Part shown: piece by piece, positions 51,771 through 63,800 of the stretch
Layout: each line of letters starts with the position of its first letter
Numbering within the stretch: the first letter of the stretch is position 1
DNA from: Scylla paramamosain
Lineage: Eukaryota > Arthropoda > Malacostraca > Decapoda > Portunidae
Direction of reading: 5' to 3'
Length of the DNA stretch: 64,000 nt
Assembly: GCF_035594125.1 (NCBI RefSeq)
Contig: NC_087158.1
Span: 6,870,501 to 6,934,500 of the forward strand
Program-made: the position numbers and the translations under genes
Notes under the pieces: model-generated
Told to the model about the DNA's origin: nothing
The model's input: the letters and a program-made list of their open reading frames with translations, nothing else
Database searches by the model: none

Positions 51771-54700
51771 TCAAAAACACTCAAAATATACCTTTTTGGT
51801 AATGTTTTTTTCTATTTCTTGACATTGGTTGGTTTGCATCCATTTTAGCGTTTTTCTACGTAAAACACTGGGAACACACGTTTTCAGTAATTTTGTTTTG
51901 GATTCCCATATAAAGTGAATTCCTAATTATTGATCATTTTGGTGCTTAACATGCTGAAAACACTGAAAAGACAGATTTCTGGTAAGGTCGTTTCATTTCC
52001 TTATATAGGAGGCTTTGCATGCAGTTTAGGGTTTGGTACATAACAGTCCGAAAAAAAAGCTAAAATCAACTTTTTTGATAATATTCTCTTATCATATAAT
52101 TGCCTTGAATTTTCCCAGAATTTTGGCATTTCGGTACCTATGAAGATGAATAAAAAAAATAAAAAAAATCCAATTTTTTTATTATTTTATTTATTTCTTT
52201 TTTTTCCAAATAAAGAGTGGGTTTTATGTTTTTGGTACTTAAACTTAAAAACACTCATAATATACGTTTCTCGTAATGTCCTTTTGTTTCCCAAACATAA
52301 GGTTCTTTGCATGCATTTAAGCGTTTTTAGAGATAACATGATCAAAAATACTCAAAATACATGTTTTTGGTAATTTTATTCTTTTTCATTATAAAGTGTA
52401 TTTTGCATGCGTTTTAGTGTTTTGGTATATAATGAGCTCAAAAAGACTTAAAGGCAAGTTCTTATTAAAAATTTGTTTTATTGAAATGTAATGTGATTGC
52501 CCTGCTTTTTAGTGCTTTATTGCATATCAGGCTCAAAAACACTCAAAAGACTTTTTTCTGGTAATGTCATTTTTTTCTCACATAAAGCTGGTTTCGCATG
52601 CAATTTGGGGTTTTGGTAACTAAGAATGTGAAAAGCTCTAAAATTACACGCATTTAGTAAGGTTGTTCTGTTTCTCAATTAGGAATGTTATTCATGAGTT
52701 TCAGCATTTTAGTATCTCGGAAACTTCACCATATCCAGAAGTTTTTGCGTTTTTTGCCTTTTTGTTCTTTTGAACTATAAAACACTCATTATACACTTTT
52801 CTTGCAATGTCCTTTTATTTCCTAATATAGAGTGCTTTGCATCAATTTTCGTGTTTTTTATAGGTAACAAGCTCAAAAACACTCAAAATATACCTTTCTG
52901 GTAATGTTTTTCTATTATTTTTAAATTGGCTGGTTTGTATACGTTTTAGCGTTTTTCTACGTAAAACATTGAGAAGACACTTTTTCAGTAGTTTTGTTTG
53001 GATTCCCATATAGAGTGAGTTCCTTATTTATTTATCGTTTTGGTGCCTAACATTCTGAAAAACACTCAAAAGACAGATTTCTTTTAAGGTCGTTTAATTT
53101 CCTCATATAGGAGGCTTTGGATGCACTTTAGGGTTTGGTACATAACAGGCCGAAAAAAAAGCTAAAATTAACTTTTTTTGATAATATTCTTTTATCACAT
53201 AATTACCCTGAATTTTCCCAGAATTTTGGCATCTCCGTACCTATGAAGATAAATAAAGAAAAAAAAAAAAATCTTATTTTTTAATTTTTTATTTATTTAT
53301 TTATTTTTTTATCAATAAAGAGTGTTATTTGTGGGATTTAACTTTTTGGTACTTAAGGAACTTAAAAACACTCATAATACACGTTTCTCGTAATGTCCTT
53401 TTGTTTCCCAGACATAAGGTTCTTTGCATGTATTTAAGCGGTTTTATAGATAACATGATCAAAAACACTCAAAATACAAAGTTTTTGTAATGTTATTCTG
53501 TTTCTCCGTAAAGTGTGTTTTGCATGCGTTTTATCAGTTTTTTATATAAGGAGCTCAAAAACACTTAAAGCCAAGTTCTTGGTAAAAAATGGTTTTATTC
53601 CAGTGTAATGTGATTGTCCTGCTTTTGAGAGCTTTATTACCTATTACGTTGAAAAACACTCATAAGACACTTTTCTGGTAAAGTCGTTTTTTTTCCCCAC
53701 AAAGCTATTTTTTGCATGTAATTTGGTGTTTTTGGTAACTAAGAATGTGAAAAGCACTCAAAATACACGCATTTAGTAAGGTTATTCTGTTTCTCAATTA
53801 AGAGTGTTATTTATGAGTTTCAGCATTTTGGTATAAAAGAAATCTCTCCATATACACGAGTTTTTGCGTTGTGGTTCTTTTGAAGTATAAAACACTCATT
53901 ATACACTTTTCTTGCAATGTCCTTTTGTTTCCCAATATAGAGTGCTTTTGCTTTCTTGTTTTTGTAGGTAAAAAGCTCAATAACACTCAAAATATACTTT
54001 TTTGGTAAAGTTTTTCTATTTCTTGATATTGGTTGGTTTGCATCCGTTTTAACGTTTTTCTACGTAAAACACTGAGAAGACACGTTTTCAGTAACTTTGT
54101 TTTGGATTCCCATATAGAGTGAGTTCCTTATTATTTATCGTTTTGGTGTCTAACATGCTTAAAAACACACAAAACACAGATTTCTGGTAAGGTCGTTTAA
54201 TTTCCTCATATTGGAGGCTTTGCATGCACTTTAGGGTTTAGTACATAACAGTCCGAAAAAAAAAGCTGAAATTAACTTTTTTGATAATATTCTTTTATCA
54301 CATAATTGCCCTGAATTTTCCCAGAATTTTGGCATCTCGGTACTTATGAAGATGAATAACAAAAAAAAAAAAAAAATATCCTATTTATTTTATTTTTCAT
54401 TTTTTATTTTCTAAATAAAGAATGTTATTTGTGGGTTTTAGCTTTTTGGTACTTAAGGAACTTATAAATACACTCATAATACACGTTTCTCGTAATGTCC
54501 TTTTGTTTCCCAAACATAATGTTCTTTGCATGTACTTAAGCGCTTTTTATAGATCACATGATCAAAAACACTCAAAATACATGTTTTTGGTAATGTTATT
54601 CTATTTCTCCATAAAGTTTGTTTTGCATGCGTTTGAGTGGTTTGGTATATAAGGGGTTAAAAAATACTTAAAGGCAAATTCTTCGTAAAAGTTGGTTTTA

Positions 54701-55885
54701 TTCTCATGTAATGTGATTATTCTGCTTTTTATTGCTTTGTTGTATATCACGCTCAAAAACACTCAAAAGACACTTTTCTGGTAATGTCATTTTTTTCCCA
54801 AATGATGCTAGTTTCGCATGTAATTTGGCAATTTTGTAACTAAGAATGTGAAAAAAACTCAAAATACACAATTTGGTAAGTAGTTTCGTTTATCGATTAA
54901 AAGTGTTATTCATGCATTTCATCATTTTGGTATGTAAAAATTTCTCTATATACACGAGTTTTTGCGTTTATTGCCTTGTGGTTCTTTTGAAACTATAAAA
55001 CACTCATTATACACGTTTCTCGTAATGTCCTTTTGTTTCCTAATATAGAGTGCTTTACATCCATTTTTGCATTTTTTGTAGGTAACAAGCTCAAAAACAC
55101 TCAAAATATATTTTTTTGGTAATGTTATTCTATTTCTTCATATAGGATGGTTTGCATCCGCTTTAGCATTTTTCTACGTAAAACACCGAAAAGACACGTT
55201 TTCAGTAATTTTGTTTTGGATTCACATATTGACTGATTTTCATATTATTTATCGTATTGGTGCCTAACATGATGAAAAACACTGAGAAGACAGGTTTCTG
55301 GTAAAGTCGTTTAACTTCCCTATATAGGTGGCTTTGTATGCATTTTAGGTTTTGGTACATAACAATCGGAAAAAAAAACAAACTATAATTAACTTTCACG
55401 ATAATGTTCTTTTTTCATATAAATTCCCTGAATTTTGGCAAAATTTTTGGCAATTCGGTACCTATGAAGATGAAAAAAAAAAAAAAATTTCCCAATTTTT
55501 TATTTTTTCATTTATTAATATTTTTTTGCAAAACGTGATATTTGTGGGTTTTAGCTTTTTCGTACTGAAGGAACTTAAAAAACACTCATAATAGACATTT
55601 CTCGTAATGTCCTTTCGTTTTCCAAACATAAGGTTCTCTTTGCATGTATTTAAGCGTTTTTATAGATAGCATGATCAAAAACACTCAAAATACATGTATT
55701 TGGTAATGTTATTCTTTTTCTTTATAAAATGTATTTTACATGCGTTTTAGCGTTTTGGTATGTAAGGAGCTCAAAAACACTTAAGGGCAAGTTCTTGGTA
55801 AAATTTGGTTTTATTCCAATGTAATGTGATTGCCCTGGCTTTTAGTGCTTTATTGCGTAACACGCTCAAAAACACTGAAAAGACA
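51771..55885 (+). repeat. Satellite, '+' orientation, after the outer inversion point
   Basis: Orientation flips sharply at 51,770/51,771 (GAAACGAC to TCAAAAACACTC). Landmarks lie near 52,132, 53,234, 54,338 and 55,458. The portion 51,771-~53,100 is an inverted match of ~43,400-44,720. The portion ~53,100-54,690 matches 39,454-~41,000 inverted. About two higher-order units are missing between them. Confidence 0.9.
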
Positions 55886-56370
55886 TGCAAAGCCTCCCAT
55901 ATGAGGAAATTAAAGACCTTACCATAAATCTGTCTTTTGAGTGTTTTTCAGCATATTAGGCACCAAAACGATAAATAATAAGGAACTCACTCTATTTGGG
56001 AATCGAAAAGAAAATTACTGAAAACGTGTCTTCTCAGTGTTTTACGCAGAGAAACGCTAAAACTGATACAAACCAACCAATATGAAGAAGCAGAAAAACA
56101 TTACCAAAAAAATGTATATCTTGAGTGTTTTTGAGCTTGTTACCTACAAAAAAAAAAACGCAAAAATGGATACAAAGCACTCTATATTGGGAAACAAAGG
56201 GACATTGCGAGAAAAGTGTATAATGAATGTTTTATAATTAAAAAAAAAAAAAAACACAAGGCAAAAAACGAAAAAAACTCGTGTATATGGAGAAGTTTCC
56301 TATATACCAAAATGCTGAAACTCATGAATAACACTTAATTGAGAAACAGAGCAACCTTAGTAAATGCGTG
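55886..56370 (-). repeat. 485-bp satellite block in inverted orientation
   Basis: Orientation flips at 55,885/55,886 (GAAAAGACA then TGCAAAGCCTCCC) and back at 56,370/56,371 (AAATGCGTG then TCAAAAACAC). The block is typical '-' sequence resembling 46,495-46,960. Confidence 0.92.
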
Positions 56371-58012
56371 TCAAAAACACTAAAAGGCAAGTTCTTCGTA
56401 AAAGTTGGTTTTATTCCCATGTAATGTGAATGCCCTGCTTTTTAGTGCTTTATTGCCTAACACGCTCAAAAACACTCAAAGACACTTTTCTGGTAATGTC
56501 ATTCTTTTTCCACATAAAAGCTAGTTTCGCATGGAATTTGGGGTTTTGGTAACTAAGAATGTAAAAAAACACTCAAACTACACGCATTTAGTAAGGTTGT
56601 TCTGTTTCTTGATTAAGAGTGTTATTCATGAGTTTCAGTATTTTGGTATCTTAGAAACTTCTCCATACAGTCGAGTTTTTGCGTTTTTTGCCTTGTGATT
56701 CTGGTGAAACTATAAAACACTCATTATATACGTTTCTCGTTATGTCATTTTTTTTCCTTATATAGAGTGCTTTGCATCCATTTTCGCGTTTTTTTTTATT
56801 TAACAATCTCAAAAACACACAAAATATACTTTTTTTGGTAATGTTATTCTATTTCTTCATATTAGTTTGGTTTGCATCCGTTTTAGCGTTTTTCTACGTA
56901 AATCTTTTAAAAGACACGTTTTCAGACATTTTCTTTTGGATTTACATATAGAGTGACTTTCATATTATTTATCGTTTTGGTGCCTAACATGCAGAAAAAC
57001 ACTCAAAAGACAGGTTTCTTGTAAAGTCATTAAATTTCATCAGATAGGTGGCTTTGCATACACTTTTTGGTTTGGAACATGACTCCGAAAAAAAAGGTAA
57101 AATTAACTTTTTCGGTAATGTTTTTTCCACATAATTTCCCTGAATTTTGGCAGAATTTTGACATCTTGGTACCTATCAACATCAATAACAAAAAAATAAA
57201 AATGCTATTTTTTTATTTATTTTTTTTCTCTATAAAGAGTGTTATTTGTAGGTTTTAACGTTTTGGTACTTAAGGAACTTAAAAACATTCACAATACACA
57301 TTTTTCGTAATATCCTTTCGTTTCCAAAATATTGGGATCTTTGCATGTATTTTAGTGTTTTTATAGGTAACATGATAAAAAACACTCAAAACACATATTT
57401 TTGGTAATGTTATTCTGCTTCTCCATAAACGAGTGTTTTCCATGCGTTTTAGCGATTTGGTATGTAAGGAGCTGAAAAACACTTTAAGGCAAGTTCTTGG
57501 TAAAAGTTGGTTTTATTCCAATGTAATATGATTGCCCTGCTTTTTAGTGCTTTATTGCCTAACACGCTCAAAAACACTGAAAAGATACTTATGGTAATGT
57601 CATTTTTTTCCCACATAAAGCTAGTTTCGCATGCTATTTAGAGTTTTGGAAAAGAATATGAAAAAACACTCAAAATACACGCATTTGGTAATGTTTTTCT
57701 GTTTCTCATTTAAGATTTTTATTCATGAGTTTCAGCATTTTGGTATCTAAGAAACGTCTTTATATACACGAGTTTTTGCGTTTTTTGCCTTGTGGTTCTT
57801 GTGAACCACAAGTACTTCAGCCCGAAAATAATAAGACACTCATTATACATGTTTCTCGTAATGTCCTTTTTTTTTTTTTCCAATAGGGAGTGCTTTGCAT
57901 CCATTTTCGCGTTTTTTGTAGATAACAAGCTCAAAAACACTCAAAATATACCTCTTTGGTAATGTTATTCTATTTCTTCATATTGGTTGGTTTTCATCTG
58001 TTTTAGCGTTTT
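56371..58012 (+). repeat. Satellite, '+' orientation
   Basis: Higher-order array with a landmark near 57,165. One unit carries a perfect hairpin, CTTGTGGTTC-TTGT-GAACCACAAG (57,789-57,812). Related units are at 9,003 and 47,969. The Rex1-like insertion interrupts the array at GCGTTTT. Confidence 0.9.
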
Positions 58013-59705
58013 AGTAAGTAAGTAAGTAAGTAAGTAAGTAAGCTTTATTGTCACATTGAATTACATACAACATGAAAATCTTCTTGGCTTGCTCAGTAGC
58101 TCATCCACATAATATAATATAATATACTAAAAATAATACATCATTAAAAATACACACTCACACACATAAAACAAAAGTTAGCGGGAAGCAAAGGAATTGA
58201 AGAGATCTATACTCTTAGGAATAAAGGTATTTTTAAATCTAGTAGTTTGCAGCTTTGGGAGGGCAAGTCTTTTACCAGATCTCAGGAACTTGTATTGGCA
58301 GTGCAGTGGATGCTGGACATCATTCATAATTTTATTTAGTTGTTTCATCACCATCATAATATATATATCATCTAGGGAATCAGTTCTAGCTTTAAGTTTA
58401 CCAGCGTTCTTTACAATTCTTTTGAGTTTATTTCTATCTTTACATGTTAAGGATCCATACCATACTGTAATAGCAAAGCTCAAAATGGATTAAATTACTG
58501 ATTTATAAAATAGTGATAATATTGATTGATCTATATGGATGTTTTTTCAATATTCTTAGAAAATTAATTCTCTGTTTACATTTTTTGTATAATTTAATTG
58601 TATTTGAAGATCCTGTTAATTTGTCATCAATTATTACGCCAAGATATTTATATTCATGTACTCTTTCAACTTGCTCATTGGCTATGACTAGTGGATCTGG
58701 AATTGTGTTAATTGTACGGAAATCAATTATCATTTCTTTTGTTTTCTTTACATTTAGATTTAAAAAAGTTATTATTGCACCATGTAACAAAGTCTTCAAC
58801 TTGCTTCAGGAACTCTCGTGAATCATCATTATTGATTTTTCCCACTATTGCCGTGTCATCTGCATATTTAATTATAGAACAACTTTTATATTTACTTCTG
58901 CAGTCATTTGTGTACAATACAAAAAGTAGTGGAGCCAGAACACAACCTTGGGGTGCCCCTGTATTTGTTATAGCAATGTCTGATTTAACATTTTTAAGTT
59001 TTGTATATTGTGAACGCATTGTTAGGTAACTATGTATCCATTTAATGAGTTTTCTGTTTACATTTAATGCTAGTAACTTTTGTAACAATATGTGGGGTTG
59101 GATGGTGTTAAAAGCGCTACTAAAATCTATAAAAAGAATGCGAACCTGTGTATTTCGATTCTCTAAGTGTTCATGGATAGGGTGAAGTAACGTTAATATA
59201 GCATCTTGAACACATCTGTTTTCACAATAAGCAAATTGAAAGTTATCTCGCTCTGAGTCTAAATATTTACAGAGATGTGGTTTTACATTGTGCTCCAAAC
59301 ATTTCATAAGAATTGGGGTTAGTGCGACAGGTCTTAAATCATTTAGCTCTTTTGGGTTGTTGGTTTTAGGCACTGGAATAACTTCAGATTTCTTCCACAC
59401 ATCTGGAATTACGGACTGATCAAGTGAAGCTTGGTAAAGTTTACAAACTGGATTAACAAGTTGTTCTGCACAGTTTTTCAATAACCTTGAACCTATACCA
59501 TCTGGACCACCAGCTTTACCACACTTAATTCGTTTCAAAGAGCGTCTTGTATCTTCTTTTGTGATAGTTACATGGTCTGACTCAATACTATTTGCAAGTG
59601 ACATAATATTGTTACATTCTTCATTAAAATCATGGATATCAAATCTAGAGTAAAAAGAATTTAATTAATTTACATATTCTTGAGGATTTGACGGGTCTAT
59701 TCTCT
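58013..59705 (-). mobile_element. Rex1/Babar-like non-LTR retrotransposon inserted in satellite
   Basis: 1.7 kb, 5' truncated (RT only). On the minus strand the 3' end is a (TACT)n tail (AGTA units at 58,013-58,042). The flanks GTTTT at 58,008-58,012 and GTTTT at 59,706-59,710 look like a 5-bp target duplication of satellite sequence; removal of one restores the satellite phrase GCGTTTT-CTACGTAAAAC almost exactly. Confidence 0.82.
58178..59604 (-). pseudogene. Rex1-like reverse transcriptase, frameshifted
   Basis: The first frame (59,604-58,723) is intact for 293 codons: KCGKAGGPDGIGSRLLKNC, VIPVPKTNNPKELNDLRPVA (fingers), RILFIDFSSAFNTIQPHIL (motif A with catalytic Asp), NTGAPQGCVLAPLLFVLYTN (motif B) and IIKYADDTAIVGKI (motif C, YADD intact). 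A frameshift near 58,770 moves to LNVKKTKEMIIDFR and YKYLGVIIDDKLTGSSN (58,799-58,503). The last piece (58,483-58,178) has ITVWYGSLTCKDRNKLKRIV to the C-terminus. The order FSSAFNTIQP, GAPQGCVL, LNVKKTKEMIIDFR is characteristic of the Rex1/Babar group as I know it. The endonuclease is missing; the element is dead but fairly young. Confidence 0.85.
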
Positions 59706-62700
59706 GTTTTCTCTACGTAAAACACCGAAAAGATACGTTTTCAGTAATTTTGTTTTCGATTCCGAAAAAATATTGCCAGAATTTTGGCATCTTAGTACCT
59801 ATGAAGATGAATAAAAAAAAAATAAAATAAAATAATAATAATAATAATTTTTTTTTTCTTTATAAAGAGTGTTATTTGTGGGTTTTAGCTTTTTTTGGTA
59901 CTTAAGGAACCTAAAAACACTCATAATACACGTTTCTCGTAATGTCCTTTCGTTCCCAAAAAATAGGGTTCTTTGCATGTATTTAAGCGTTTTTATTGGT
60001 AACATGATCAAAAACACTCAAAATACATGTTTTTGGTAATGTTCTTCTGTTTCACCATAAAGTGTATTTTGCATGCGTTTTAGTGTTTTGGTATATAAAG
60101 AGCTCAAAAACACTTAAAGTCAAGTTCTTGTTAAAAATTGGTTTTATTGCAATGTAATGTTTTTGCCCAGCTTTTTAGTGCTTTATTGCCTAACACGCTC
60201 AAAAACACTGAAAAGACATTTTTTCTGGTAATGTCATTTTTTTCCCACATAAAGCTGGTTTCGCATGCAATTTGGGGTTTTGGTAACTAAGAATGTGAAA
60301 AACACTCAAAATACACGTATTTAGTAATATTGTTCTGTTTCTCAATTAAGAGTGTTGTTCCAGAGTTTCAGCATTTTAGAATGTAAGAAACTTCTCTATA
60401 TAAACGAGTTTTTACGTTTTTTGCCTTGTAGTTCTTGTGAAACTATAAAACACTCATTATACACGTTTCTCGTAATGTCCTTTTGCTTCCCAATATAGAG
60501 TGCTTTCCATCCATTTTCGCGTTTTTTGTAGGTAACAATTTCAAAAACACTCAAAATATACCTTTTAGGTAATGTTATTTTATTTCTTCATATTGGTTGG
60601 TTTGCATCCGTTTTAGCGTTTTTCTACGTAAAACACGGAAAAGACACGTTTTTAGTAATTTTGTTTTGGATTCCCATATAGATTGATTTCCATGTTATTG
60701 ATCGTGTTGGTTCCTAAGATGCTGAAAAACACTCATAAGACCGTTTTTCCGCAAAGACGTTTAATTTACCCTTACAGGTGGCTTTGCATTCACTTTACGG
60801 GTTTGGTACATAACAGTCCGAAAAAAAGCTAAATTTAATACATAATATCAAATATAAAAACATAATATCCTGAATTTTGCCAGAATTTTGGCATATTGGT
60901 ACCTGTAAAGATGAATAAGAAAGAAAAAAAATATCGTATTTTTTTTGTTTATTTATTGTTTCTCAATAAAGAGTGTTATTTGTGGCTTTTAGGTTTTTGG
61001 TAATTAATGAACTTAAAAACACTCATAATACACATTTCTCGTAATCTCCTTTCGTTTCCCAAAAATAGTGTTTTTTTTCATTGTATTTAAGCGTTTTTAT
61101 TGGTAACATGATCAAAAACACTCAAAATACATGTTTTTGTTAATTATATTCTGTTTCACCATAAAGTGTGTTTTGCATGCGTTTTAGTGTTTTGGTATAT
61201 AAGGAGTTCAAAAACACTTAAAGGCAAGTTCTTGGTAAAAATTCGTTTTACTCCAATGTAATGTGATTGCCCTCCTTTTTAGTGCTTTATTGCCTATCAC
61301 GCTCAAAAACACTCAAAATACACTTTTCTGGTAAATCATTTTTTTTTCCCACAAATCTATTTTCGCATGCAATTTGGGGTATTGGTAACTAAGAATGTTA
61401 AAAGCACTCAAAATACACGCATTTAGTAAGGTTGTTCTGTTTCTCAATTAAGAGTGTTATTCATGAGTTTCAGTATTTTGGTATCTAGGAAATCTCTCCA
61501 TATACACGATTTTTCCGTTTTTTGCTTTGTGGTTCTTTTGAACTATAAAACACTCATTATACACTTTTCTTGCAATGTCCTTTTGTCTCCCAATATAGAG
61601 TGCTTTGCATCAATTTTCAAGTTTTTTGTAGGGAAAAAGCTCAAAAACACTCAAAATATACCTTTTTGGTAACGTTTTTCTATTTCTTGATATTGGTTGG
61701 TTTCCATCCGTTTTAACGTTTTTCTACGTAAAACACTGAGAAGACACGTTTTCAGTAACTTTGTTTTGGATTCCCATATAGAATGAGTTCCTTGTTATTT
61801 ATCGTTTTGGTGTATAACATGCTAAAAAACACTCAAAACACAGATTTCTGGTAAGGTCGTTTAATTTCCTCATATTGGAGGCTTTCCATGCACTTTAGTG
61901 TTTGGTACATAATAGTCCGAATAAAAAAGAAGCTGAAATTAACTTTTTTAATAATATTCTTTTATCACATAATTGCCCTGAATTTTCCTAGAATTTTGGC
62001 ATCTCGGTACCTATGAAGATAACAAAAAAAAAAAAAAGAAAATAATAATAATTTTCTTTATTTTTTTTATTTGGTTTTATTTTCTAAATAAAGAGTGTTA
62101 TTTGTGGGTTTTAGCTTTTTGGTACTTAAGGAACTTAAAAAAAAAACACTCATAATACACGTTTCTCGTAATGTCCTTTTCTTTCCCAAACATAATGTTC
62201 TTTGCATATACTTAAGCGTTTTTATAGATAACATGATAAAAAACACTGAAAATACATGTTTTTGGTAATATTATTCTGTTTCTCCATAAAGTTTGTTTTT
62301 CATGCGTTTTAGCTGTTTCGTATATAAGTTGTTAAAAAACACTTTAAGGCAAATTCTTCGTAAAAGTTGGTTTTATTCCCATGTAATGTGATCGTTCTGC
62401 TTTTTAATGCTTTGTTGCATATCACGCTGAAAAACACTCAAAAGACACTTTTCTAGTAATGTCATTTTTTTCCCACATGAAGCTTGTTTCGCATGTAATT
62501 TGGCATTTTCGTAACTAAGAATGTGAAAAACATTCAAATACAGAATTTCGTAAGGTAGTTCTGTTTATCGATAAAAAGTGTTATTCATGCATTTATTCAT
62601 TTTGGTATGTAAGAAATTTCTCTATATACACAAGTTTTTGCGTTTATTGCCTTGTGGTTGTTTTAAAACTATAAAACACTTATTATACACGTTTCACGTA

Positions 62701-63320
62701 ATGTCCTTTTGTTTCCTAATATAGAGTGCTTTACATCCATTTTTTGCATTTTTTGCATTAATAAGCTCAAAAACACTCAAAATATATCTTTTTGGTAATG
62801 TTATTTTATTTCTTCATATAGGATGGTTTGTATCCGCTTTAGCGTTTTTCTACGTAAAATACTGAAAAGACACGTTTTCAGTAATTTTCTCTTGGATTCA
62901 CATATTGACTGACATATTATTTATCGTTTTGGTGCCTAACATGCTGAAAACACTGAAAAGACAGGTTTCTAGTAATGTCGTTTAACTTCCCTATATAGGT
63001 GGCTTTGTATGCACTTTAGGGTTTGATACATAACAATCCGAAAAAAAAGCTATAATTAACTTTTATGATAATGTTCTTTTTTCCACATAAATTAACTGAA
63101 TTTTGGTAGAATTTTGGCATCTTGGTTCCTATGAAGATGAATAACAAAAAAAAAAAGTCCCATTTTTTAATTTTTTAATTTATTATTTATTTTTCTAAAG
63201 AGTGTTATTTGTGGGTTTTAGCTTTTTGGTACTGAAGGAACTTTAAAATCACTTATAATACACGTTTCTCGTAATGTTGTTTCGTTTCCCAAACATAAGG
63301 TTCTTTGCATGTATTTAAAC
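59706..63320 (+). repeat. Satellite, '+' orientation, last large block
   Basis: Higher-order units with landmarks near 59,795, 60,895, 62,000 and 63,120. From ~61,060 to 63,310 it parallels 53,400-55,650 at a constant offset of ~7,662 bp, so this is a direct duplication. The array breaks off at GTATTTAAACG, where the orientation changes. Confidence 0.9.
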
Positions 63321-63395
63321 GCCAAAATGCATGCAAACCACAATATAAAGGGAACAATAAAGATATCTAGAATCGCGTCTTTTGAGTATTTATGG
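63321..63395 (-). repeat. Single diverged minus-oriented satellite monomer
   Basis: Starts CCAAAATGCATGCAAACC and continues to TCTTTTGAGTATTTATGGAG. In reverse complement it keeps the monomer's order of boxes, but it is more diverged than the main arrays. Confidence 0.65.
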
Positions 63396-63800
63396 AGTGG
63401 CGGTGACGTAGAATCACGAATCCTATGTTAAATTGCCTATATTTTTTTTTTTTCATTAAAAATGCATTTAATCAGGAAGGATAGACCAACAATTTTTTCT
63501 ATATATTGTTTTTTTCATGTAAAATGGTAAAAAAAATATATTTCTACGAAAAATATTTAAAAAAATGTTATAACATATTAAAAAAAAAAAAAAACTCTAA
63601 ACAAAAATTTTGATAGCACATTTTTTTGTCTTATATAGTTTAAAAAGCTGCAATAGCCTGTATATGTGTAACAGGAATAGTAACGATCATTTTTACGTCC
63701 GAAAATTCGCTACTTTGAGATATGAAGCGATAATGTTTAAAGGGGTACTATAATTCATTTATTGCAGCTAGGGACGTAAAATTCACATGATATAAACATC
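63396..63800. other. Unrecognised AT-rich sequence inside satellite
   Basis: About 400 bp that do not fit the monomer, with A and T homopolymers and the words TTTTACGTCC (63,690) and GGACGTAAAA (63,771) in inverted positions ~75 bp apart. It could be part of an unknown short element or a different repeat. No coding frame. Confidence 0.45.
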
